Positions 32,593 through 41,372 of a DNA stretch of 41,372 nt are shown here, one piece after another; position 1 is the stretch's first letter; each line of letters opens with the position of its first letter. The position numbers and the translations under genes were made by a program. Below the pieces are notes generated by a model that saw only the letters and a list, made by a program, of their open reading frames with translations, ran no database searches and had not been told where the DNA came from. The stretch comes from Saccoglossus kowalevskii (Eukaryota > Hemichordata > Enteropneusta > Harrimaniidae). Where the stretch lies: contig NW_003135350.1 of assembly GCF_000003605.2 (NCBI RefSeq), forward strand, positions 41,368-82,739, read 5' to 3'.

Positions 32593-33724
32593 GCTTCTTT
32601 GAAAAAAGAGGGGTAAGCAAAATATTCTGAATCAGTGTAGTGTCCAACAATGCTTATCAGTTTTTGATGGCAAAAAAAAGAGGCTGAAAAAAACAACTGT
32701 ATTTTTGTCTTTCTGAAAAACGAGTTCAAGTACACTGCGATATGGTGACTATAAATTGATTTTATGAAGCTGATTTATGGAAAGTCTTTGTTTAATATTA
32801 AAGTTAGACATGTACGCTCACTGGCTGATTTGTCTCCTTTTCACCAAAAAAAATAATTAACATGATTTATGAGGTCAGTTTTGAATTTTAAGACGGTTCC
32901 ATTAAATAGTAATTTTATCTGTCCTTAAATGAACTAGGCCTTAAATGCTGTTAGAAGCAATGGCAAGTTGCTATGGTGACAAGCTGTTGAACTTCAATCG
33001 TCACAAAAATTGTCAGTTGTCCAATTCTGGGTTAGTGGCGGGGTGAATTATTGCTGACTATTAAATTTTGTTTTTTATTTTGTTATGAAAATTTATGCAA
33101 CAAAAAAATGTACATTTCCGTGTAAATGTCAATTTTGCTGTTTGTAGTAGTATTCATCTTTGCGACATTTAGTCCTCTGAATCGTCCTTGAATTACCCAA
33201 TGATGAACAGCAAAAATGTAATTGTTTAGCAGTACTGCTTCTGTAATTTGTAACAATTAACCTTGAATTTGCTTCCTCCTGATACTATCCATATTAATAT
33301 GACAGCGCCTATAACATCACTTATACCTGTATACACACACATCTATTGACCTTTGACCTGTAACCCTATATTGTCATTCCCCCCCTCCCACGTTTAGAAT
33401 TTTGAATAGATTATCGTCAACTCAATATTCCGTTGATTATGAAATAACATGTTTCCATTCCGAGATAATGAAGTCCCGATCAATATAATCCATATCGCAG
33501 TGTATGGCGCTACATTTATTACTACATTATTTAGATTATGTGCATTGCGTTAACGTGGGGGTTTTTAACATTATATAGGTCATATAACAAACATGATTAG
33601 AGTTAGCAACCCGGCCGCTATGAGCAGGATCTTTTCTCAGAACTCTCCAGAGTGCATGTGTTCCTTTCTAGGATTGAGAAACACGTCAAGAAAAATTGAA
33701 CTAATTCTCAAAAGACACAAGTAA
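32593..33724. other. Non-coding DNA with regulatory-looking part
   Basis: The first part has no identifiable feature. From about 33290 to 33700 the sequence is mixed, CG-containing and repeat-free, and includes the perfect DR1 at 33347-33359. Confidence 0.45.
33347..33359 (-). promoter_or_regulatory. Perfect nuclear-receptor DR1 site
   Basis: TGACCTTTGACCT is, on the minus strand, AGGTCA-A-AGGTCA: two perfect half-sites with one-base spacing. This form is bound by RXR homodimers, HNF4, COUP-TF and PPAR-type receptors in animals. Function here is inferred from motif only. Confidence 0.5.
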
Positions 33725-33726
33725 TA

Positions 33727-34012
33727 CTGTGAATTACATTATTTTAGCTGTGGCGAGAGATAACACATGTAATTTACTGTAAACCATACCATTTTCATTG
33801 CTAGGAATTTTTTTAATTTTATGATGTAAGGGAATTTGTAAGGACATAATTTTGTGAAAATCGATGCGACTTCATCTTCATTTCCACTGTTACAGAATTT
33901 GGGGATTTTTACTGACTTGTAATATTCATAAAAATGTGTCTCTCATGAATTAAAGTGGTTTGCTGTATTTTAACTGATTTTAAAATCGCACTGAACATAA
34001 AGTATTCCACAG
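33727..34012. mobile_element. C-like MITE interrupted by a nested MITE
   Basis: The outer ends CTGTGAATTACATTATTTTA and (complement) CTGTGGAATACTTTATGTTC form inverted repeats. The interior is split by the element at 33777-33965. The boundaries are accurate to a few bases. Confidence 0.7.
33777..33965. mobile_element. Family G MITE nested in the C-like MITE
   Basis: TA flanks at 33775-33776 and 33966-33967. The ends CTGTAAACCATACCATTTTC and (complement) CAGCAAACCACTTTAATTCA are inverted repeats with mismatches. A related copy lies at 34327-34496. Confidence 0.75.
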
Positions 34013-34326
34013 TTAAGTTGTCTTTGTCAGGTGCCTCACAATGAACTGGAGTGACTTTACATTTATATTTAATCAGAGTTCAGTACAAGTGTTGGTTATG
34101 CACACGCTACATACCGCTATAGCCCCAATGTCAACAACACCTCATACAACCATGAACTGAATAAATGTTTAAATAGGACTTCCAGTCGCTCAAGAACAAA
34201 ATTCTGAAAACTGAAATGTTCCTGTCACTCAGTGCATCAGTGTTTGTTGCACTGTATTATTTCCATCCAGTAGAATATTTGATTCTGCCGAAAAAAAGAA
34301 TATTTGCGCTACACAATACAAGAGTT

Positions 34327-34496
34327 CTGTAAACCATTTTAACTACTGACAATTTTTGTCATTTCAGTATTCCAAAATATTTTGCAAAAGTAATTGATAC
34401 TTTATGTCATAGAACTCCAGAGAAATTTTCAGTGCTACAAAAGATTTTCACTGAATTGCAAATGTTTGTCTCTGACAAAATTAAAGTCGTTTACAG
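34327..34496. mobile_element. Family G MITE
   Basis: The ends CTGTAAACCATTTTAACTAC and (complement) CTGTAAACGACTTTAATTTT are inverted repeats. TA follows on the right (34497-34498). It shares 'gtctctgacaaaattaaagt' with 'gtctctcatgaattaaagt' of the copy at 33777-33965. Confidence 0.78.
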
Positions 34497-34676
34497 TATT
34501 TTTTTTGGATATGTTTTGTTTGTGTTGTTTTTTTGTGTGGGACGCCATGGATCTACATTGTACTTATCGTAATGTTCACGAAATTTGAAACATAAAATGG
34601 CTGCCAAACAAATGTAACGATTATTGTTCATTTAATTTTCACTTTAGTGTTGCATTGTGTCTTATGAATCTGCATA

Positions 34677-34712
<36 letters not shown>
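34677..34712. repeat. (AAT)12 microsatellite
   Basis: This is a pure trinucleotide run of about 36 bp followed by the degenerate gaagaagaataata. Confidence 0.95.
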
Positions 34713-34714
<2 letters not shown>

Positions 34715-36608
34715 AGAAGAATAATAGAATTTAATCAATTATATAAATTATTTCTAAGTATACTCAATCACTTTTCAGCAGTAGGTTCTCTAAAAAATCC
34801 ATATTTTCACTTTATTGCTACTACCCTTCTTCCCCTTTTAATGTAATGTAAACACCCTAATATACACTAACTTTTATGGAGTTAGGGGGACCTTTTACCT
34901 GGATGCTGAAATAATTTAAGTTTAAGAGAGTATATCTTTGTCAGCCTATCATCATGCAACACATTGTAACAAAAGTAAATGACTAAAATAAACTAAATAT
35001 TTCTAATTACATTATTTTTCTTTACTTATTAATATGTGAAATTTATGAGTACGGCCGATTGACAGTGTTACCGATATTCAATTTCTCATCTGTCGTGTAG
35101 AGACAAAAGTTATAAAAAATGACATCTGACACACAAAGTTATAAACATATTTTTATGGAAGGCAGTAAATCAGACTTCCTTTGTGTGAAAATTATCATCA
35201 TGATGCGAATATTCAAATGATATTCTACGCAAGGTGGTGTAACGGGTAATAAAATCACCAAACATGAATTTTTATGACGTTTAATCTATACCAAAACAAA
35301 GTGCACGCATAGACAGGTTGAGTTCATTAATATAGTCACATTATTTGAAAGTTATTACCCCTATAGTCGGCACTTTTCAATTGTTCTCCTTTTTTATCAC
35401 GCTTTATTAAATTATATTCTTCGTCCGCTGAATTGTTTGTGCAACATACAAAATTTATGTGTATTTTTAAAAAAATTTCTTTATTAATTTTTTAACCAAA
35501 TAGACAGTTTTCTATTCTATTCTGTTGATTGAAATTCTTGAAAATAAATATATGGAAAAATGGAAAGGCAAAACAATTGAGGATATAAAAATTTATAGAT
35601 TCTAATTATAGATTATTATAGATATTTACTCAAATTTAGATGAGTTCTGATTGTTTGTCATAATATTAATGATTTGATTGAATTGTATCAGTAACGATCT
35701 ATTCTGCTAATTCAGCTCAAAATTACCCTTCAATTCACACAAATGAACAAGATTGCAAATTTGTGTACACCAACTTTTTGGTAAAAACCTAACTTTTTGG
35801 TAAAAAAAAAAATGGTTTATTCTCATTAAAATTGCATAATTTTAATTTATTTTTCCATAAACTTTGAAAAGACGTATAAAGACATCGCACTGTGATGTAA
35901 AATATTTTGATGTAAAATGTTTTTGTCAATATTTGTGAATATGTGATCTACACAGGCTTCTGCTGAGACGACATTGCCTTAAGTTCTTTATTAACAGGAT
36001 TCTTACCAATCAGTAACTGCACGTGCTCGATCACTATCGCAAAACATAAACAAGTACGATGGCCTATAGCCAGTGGGAAATATCATTTGGTCCTAAATTG
36101 TTATAAATTTTCATGAAATTCCATAAAAAAGGCTTTGTGACGAATTATTATGATATTCGATGATCAAAAAGTAATAATTGTAACTACTATTTGTTAAAAA
36201 AAAACACAGTACGGTTGTATGCTAATGAAGTATCAAGTGATATATGTCCCTTTTTGCGTGATAATGTTGTTCTCATGATTTCCGCGACTGAATCTTGTTT
36301 TAAAATTGGTAAAATCAGTTGTTAATTAATAAATTATGATTGATGTTAAACTGCAGTGACCTACGTCAAAACAAACACAAGATCAAAAATTAAATGTTAA
36401 CTTCCCAGGATGCAGTTGGTGAATTAGTCATCATTGCTCAGATTAAACAATAGGCTTGATATTGATGTGGACATTGCTAAATTGTTTTGTCACGGAAACT
36501 GATCTTTTTTTTTATCATGTGCATATATGTAACAAGAATTATTCTTCAAATCCAGCCTCAGATTACTTGTCATAGAGATCTCTGTCATCAGTAACCTAAC
36601 CTGTCCCT
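34713..36608. other. Non-coding AT-rich DNA
   Basis: I found no repeat boundary, open frame or motif group worth naming. 'aactttttggtaaaaa' is duplicated in tandem at about 35772-35806. Confidence 0.5.
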
Positions 36609-36657
36609 ATTGGATCAAATATATCATGTGACCAAAACGTACCAATCAGAGGCCAAT
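36609..36657. promoter_or_regulatory. CCAAT-box cluster around an M-box
   Basis: ATTGG (36609-36613), TCATGTGA (36624-36631, the MITF/TFE-type M-box), CCAAT (36642-36646) and CCAAT (36653-36657) lie within 49 bp. Spaced CCAAT boxes of opposite orientation are typical of NF-Y-bound promoters or enhancers, but no transcription start or exon was found nearby. Confidence 0.3.
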
Positions 36658-39149
36658 TTCATTGACAATGACAGCTTGTTTTTAGAAATTGCCTTTTTCC
36701 CTGTTATATTTTAGGATATACATGTATATGTGAAACTTTTTGGATATTTTTTTTTTATTTCTTTCTTTTGTTTTGATATCATAAAGCATATTATTGATAA
36801 AAATCATATTTTGTTTCCCAGGCTTTTGAAAATAAATGGCCCTTCTAAGCGGACAGTTATAGATCTGTCAAACTAAATGTGTGTCTGCCTGCTTGTTTAG
36901 CAGCGACCCAACTTGCATGCTAATTAGACTCCGTTCCCATTAACTTCTCATCAGTCTCACAACCTTGTGGTTTTGTCTTTTTAATATGAAATATATAGAC
37001 TAGCTGGCTGTATTGTTTGCTGCTAATGCATTGTCTTAGTGATTATTCATCCGGAAATAGTGACACCAATATTGTCTTTGTGCTCAGAATTCAGAATCGA
37101 CTTTAATGAGATTTTGATAGAGTGTCTTCTGAATGACGATTCATCAAATTCTCTGACAGTCTTCAGATTGTCGTCTTCCATTGTTTTTGAGATATATCGA
37201 CAGATTCTTAATAAGTTTTAGCGTCACAGAAGAATGTTCAAATAATTCGAAATGCTTAATTCTTTGAATATGCTCTTGTCTCTCGGAGCATCATAATTTT
37301 TTCCCACAAAAAATTTGTGTGCTACATTTTGTGAATTTTTATGTATTTTACTATAATTTATTTGTTTTTGGAATAAAATTGATTTTAAAAATAAAACAAC
37401 TAGTTTGTGAAAGGTGAGAAAAGTGGCTTTAACATTGATAGGGTTAATTTTTTTTTTTTATACATCCATTTTTAAAAAATTTTGATGTCACTGGAGAGTA
37501 CCGACAAGTAATTTCGGTATTACCAGTAAGGCATAGGTTCAAGTGCAAGATCTATCCTGACACCTCCCCCAAATATCGCCCTCTACAGCCCATGATGGAA
37601 TGCATAATTGTTTCAAAATTTTAATCCAACATAAAAATGCGCAATTGTTCAGATTTTTCACATTTTTTCCATATTTTACGATTATTTTTTGTTCATTTTG
37701 CACCAAATAATTACCTATTGGCGGCAAAAAAATGTAGGTTTATTTTGTGAAAAGTTACAAAAAATTCTCGTCGGTTTTAAAGAGTTAAACAATACAGCAC
37801 TTCGTAAATTGGGCAGTTTACAGGTGGTTGGGGTTTGGGAAAAAATCAGTAGAAAGAAGTGGTAGGTGTTTAGGGTTTTTAGAAATTTTGTTATCATTAT
37901 ATGAGTAAGCTTATTGAGAAAGAAGTGTTAGGTTTTATAAACGTGTCTTGTTTGCACATGGCCTGGCTTACACAGTGCTTACAAGTAGGTTATAAAGTTT
38001 GCAAACACTAATATTACACTGTCAAATGATCAATAGCAATTATTCTGATAAGCCATTGCACAATACAGGACCTGAGGGGTTTCCATTTTAATTGTAATCA
38101 CTAACAAAATCTGACCTATCGGTAGTCATAATAGTTTTTGTCTGGGCATTGCTGTGTAAATCCCTTTAATACTAAAAGAGTTTCTTTTATGTCTCCAGAG
38201 TTACCAAAAACTGATGAAATTCGGGAATGAACTCCGAATCCGATTGTCAGGATCCGTCCGAGCAATAATAGGATCATATTCTGCTAAGAATTAAAGAAAA
38301 AAAAAAAACGCTTGCAATAAGTACTGGAACTGGGATTCATTACAATAAGACAGGTAATTGGAGATTTATTTGAATATCTGTGGCTGGCTGTAGCATGTAT
38401 TAGTTTTAGTATTATTCCGCATTTCTTTGTGTGAGTGATTGTGAACCAAGTCATCATCTCCATCACTTTTGATCAAGTTACATTTTCTCTGGGGAGATGA
38501 TTTTTAATTTTCCAACAGCGGATATCACACTGACGCTGGAGTGCAGGGCAAATATTTTGACATTTTATGAAACAATCAGACAACGTTACAAGGAAACGTG
38601 TGGTTGAGGAGATTGCATGTTGTAAAACGTTAGATTGTTTGTCACTGGGTGATAGGTGGTTTATCAGGAGTTAAGGTGGGTGTGTGCAATATTGCCATGA
38701 CAACCATATAGAGGATGCTATTGAGAAAAAAACACCTTAAGATAGAACTCTATCCAAAAAAGAAAAGACCCCAAATTTGTTGAATACTGAGTAAATAAAA
38801 CACTTGATTAGTGTTAAATAATGAAAATGATAGCGAGAAATTCAGCTAAGGTAGACATTTTGTCAGTTTTGGAACTTTTTTTTTATTTTATTTTATTTTT
38901 TTATTTTTCAATGACTCCTATTCTGGAATAAAATTTAATGTTTTCTGATTGAATTTTTGGCAATTGTCAAGAAAATAGCATTTTCACAAAATACTTGTTG
39001 CAACAAAGTTATCATCTACAATGTACGGTAACATAATAGAACTTTGTTTACTTTTGGCTAAACCCCAAATGAACAGTTAAATTCTAATTTAAACAACAAA
39101 TTATTAATCTTCTCAGAGTGTTGGGTTCTACCTTGAAAGATTTTTTTGT
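36658..39149. other. Non-coding DNA
   Basis: Short frames at 37039-37221 (plus), 37539-37897 (minus) and 38284-38466 (minus) have no recognisable products. A CTCF-like motif lies at 37576-37589. Otherwise no feature. Confidence 0.5.
37576..37589 (-). promoter_or_regulatory. CTCF-like core motif, reverse
   Basis: On the minus strand GCTGTAGAGGGCGA matches CCASNAGRKGGCRS except at positions 1, 3 and 14. It points towards the better site at 8099-8112, i.e. the two are convergent, 29.5 kb apart. Confidence 0.3.
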
Positions 39150-39440
39150 TATATTAATTCATAGGATATCTCGTCAAACCACCGCTTTGATGAATCACCT
39201 TGAAAAGAGTTCCTCTAATCGCATTGTTTTAATTAAGGCGGGTCTCAAGTGATGTCTGTTACCTGTACCCACCGGATAAAATGCCTCAGAATCAATTAAG
39301 GCTTAACTCTGGATCCACCTCCCGTTTGTCTGACGGGAAGGAAGTTTATCTGGAGTAATCAAGGTGGTCGCCATCTTAATCATGTTGTCATGGCGAGAAG
39401 GAAGTCTTGATTAAAAAAGATTCCAGCTTGTCCAAAGGCA
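39150..39440. promoter_or_regulatory. Candidate cis-regulatory block
   Basis: This is a repeat-free, higher-complexity stretch with TCF-type sites (CTTTGAT 39185-39191; ATCAAGG 39358-39364), an NK2-type TCAAGTG near 39246, and several homeodomain-type TTAATTAAGG and CAATTAAGG motifs. A splice-like pair on the minus strand (CTTCCTTCCCGTCAG and CAG|GTAACA) is present, but all frames between close early. Confidence 0.35.
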
Positions 39441-39983
39441 GTGACCTTTATGTTTTCAACCACTTCTGTATTTACACCAAGGAAATTGATTACCATGGCA
39501 ACCAAGATGCCTGATTTTGTTTTGCATGTTCTTCTATTTCAATATATCCTTTCCAATTTGGGAAGTATTTTTTAAGAGTATGAAAATTCCATCCAGATAA
39601 CCTCACAGTGTCTTGATATATACGAAGAAACAGTTGTTTTACTGGGACTGTAGATTAGAGTCTACACTGTAAGTTCAAGTTCACTCTGGTTTGTGTGAAC
39701 TCTACAGTGGGTTTGAAAGATTCAGTCCACACTGTTAGTTCAAGTGGGTTGTACATTGTACATTTCAGGTGCAGTGAGAACCAATTGTAAAATCATCAAG
39801 GAATTTTAAAATCATTTCTTGGTATAGTATTTCATCATTACAAAATGCCAACATGAATTGAGTGCTAAATTTTCGTATATAGCTTAGGGAGATGAAGAAG
39901 AAACAACACAACCAATGAGCTGAGAATTGAAAAAACACTTATATGCCGCAGGGGTAATATTCCGTGTATATTGCTGCACAGTA
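39441..39983. other. Non-coding DNA with a short imperfect duplication
   Basis: 'agtctacactgtaagttcaag' type sequence at 39659-39680 recurs as 'agtccacactgttagttcaag' at 39724-39744, a 65-bp tandem duplication with divergence. Confidence 0.5.
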
Positions 39984-40485
39984 CCCGTAATGCAACAGAG
40001 TGATATCCATGTTCATTTACCCAGGGTGCAACATGTTTGAGCCAGCTAAGCTTTAATAACTTGTGCTTTCAGTCACCCACAATGCAAGTGTGTTGAATTA
40101 CACTGTTGATCATTCACCCACAATGCATCATGTTCAAGTCAGCCAAACTTTAATTACCCAAACTATCCGTGTGTTTTTGTCAGCCACAATGCAAGTGTTA
40201 AATTACCCACAATGCAATGTTAGACCATTTATTGACAATGCATCATTTTTCAGCCAGTCAAACTTTAATCATCCATACTATTTCTATCCCATAATGCAAT
40301 GTGTGAGCATTTTTCTCTAATGCAACATGATGATTTTTATGCCGGGGGATTCTGTCGTCTATAATATATGTTATATGTGCAATTACTATGAAAGCAACTT
40401 ACTAATTTCACTTCAGTCTTCAATTAAGCACAATTCAGTTAGCTTGATGAATCCGGAGTAATATTAGCTTACCCATAATGCAACT
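39984..40485 (+). repeat. Degenerate array of ACCCACAATGCA-type motifs
   Basis: About ten copies of CC(C/A)(A/G)(C/T)AATGCA lie near 39988, 40022, 40077, 40119, 40181, 40207, 40237, 40291, 40316 and 40473. A higher-order unit of about 105-118 bp is visible: 'caatgcatcat...cagccaaactttaattaccc' near 40121 recurs near 40239. The motif resembles the ZNF143/Staf core CCCANNATGCANTG. The open frame at 40063-40320 is a repeat translation. Confidence 0.8.
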
Positions 40486-41069
40486 GTGAACCAATTGAGC
40501 TCTTCAGTTATTCAATCATGCTCTATCTGACAATAAGTAAAAAAAAAATGATTCCAGCGGCGATAATATTTTGACAGTTGCCGTGAGATTCAGAAATGCT
40601 TGCATGATTGGGCAAATACAAATCAGATAAAAATTGTGATATTTAAGTAAATATTAAATTTGCCTCTGGCGACAGTGAAAGGTGTCATGCACAAAGTCAA
40701 CCACTTAACTACATTGTTTTCGTCTTCTCGTCGTACTTTAATGCGTTCTCTGATTGACTCTACAAATATGCGTAAGAGTGAAACCACTTGACTGGCAAGA
40801 TTCTCTGATCGGTTTTCATGTCACAACTTTTACCCCCAAGATTGAGGAGTTTTCATTTACAGTGTACATAAAACTGTTAAATTGCAGTTCTGAAGATTTG
40901 ACCTGAAAATAGGAGGTCATGAATGATAAGTCATGTGATAGAGATGAGACATTGTGTTGTTTTGGGGTGTTTATTTGTTTGTACATTGTATATAATGTGA
41001 AGGGAAATCTGAAGTAGGTACTTGTAGTCTGCCATGTACAATTTAAACTATTCTGTACTGTAATTTTTG
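40486..41069. other. Non-coding DNA
   Basis: The minus-strand frame at 40816-41118 (100 codons) overlaps the start of the terminal tandem array and has no recognisable domain. No other feature was seen. Confidence 0.5.
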
Positions 41070-41372
41070 GTTTGTTGCCTGGATACAGTGGCCATATTGG
41101 AGGGGAACATATACACAATTATAGTTTGTGAGTATGGTTGCCTGGATATGGTTGCCTATGCTGGACAGTATCACATTTCACACATCCATACATCTGGTTG
41201 CCTAGACACAGTGTCCATATTAGAAGGCATTATTACATATCAGACACCAACAAAACACAAAATATCTTCCATCTGGTTGCCTTGACACAGTATTCCTATT
41301 GGAGGGCATTATTTCAGGCCACACAGCAATACAACACAGAATATCCCACATTTTGTTGCCTCAACACAGTAT
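41070..41372 (+). repeat. ~80-bp tandem array running off the window
   Basis: Units start GGTTGCCT(A/T)GACACAGT at 41196 and 41276, with a further start near 41354 and less regular copies at 41073, 41136 and 41150. Each continues with 'ccatattggagggcattat' and 'acaacacaraatatc'. The array is cut by the window end, so its full length is unknown. Confidence 0.88.

Noticed and set aside
34890-34940. 7-nt minus-strand microexon between good splice signals
   Set aside because: Too short to test by frame or composition; such pairs arise by chance in T-rich DNA.
1-41372. CRISPR arrays, operons, ribosome binding sites or prokaryotic terminators
   Set aside because: The window is eukaryotic in character; the tandem arrays have diverged units with no repeat-spacer structure.

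Overview
This is a eukaryotic, AT-rich window. Intergenic or intronic DNA dominates: there is no long reading frame, no operon-like packing and no rRNA or canonical tRNA gene, but there are many short inverted-repeat transposons, tandem arrays and splice-like signals. The repeat style suggests a marine invertebrate such as a mollusc, hemichordate, echinoderm or amphioxus. It includes TA-flanked MITEs, a TTAA-flanked MITE, elements with internal 140-160 bp tandem units like bivalve 'pearl' elements, and a tRNA-like SINE head. The species cannot be fixed from the sequence alone.

The window opens in a truncated copy of repeat family A, whose complete copy lies at 31306-31712. The most informative locus is 2953-5175. 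There, a tandem-unit repeat (family B) is split by a 1221-bp DNA transposon (3594-4814) with 24-nt terminal inverted repeats and a TA target duplication. Sister units of the same array give the empty site. On its minus strand the transposon carries a short open frame recognisable as a HIRAN domain, followed by an apparent frameshift, a second open frame and a textbook histone-type 3' stem-loop.

The middle (7.3-23.5 kb) holds tandem repeats, a strong CTCF-like motif, two inverted copies of an unclassified repeat E, a TTAA MITE, several TA-flanked MITEs (families C, D, G), a second family B array and a GC-rich tRNA-like SINE. The stretch from 24 to 28.2 kb is almost repeat-free. It contains splice-like segments and a cluster of POU/octamer-type motifs. 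From 31.3 to 34.5 kb there is a dense MITE cluster with one MITE nested in another. The 3' end has a candidate regulatory block (39.15-39.44 kb), an array of ZNF143/Staf-like motifs (39.98-40.49 kb) and an 80-bp tandem array running off the window edge.

No host protein-coding gene can be assigned with confidence. Several short segments have splice-site grammar and an open frame (12372-12488, 19737-19865, 30438-30573, and the minus-strand 11333-11527). They are given as low-confidence candidate exons, because such segments also arise by chance in AT-rich DNA of this length.
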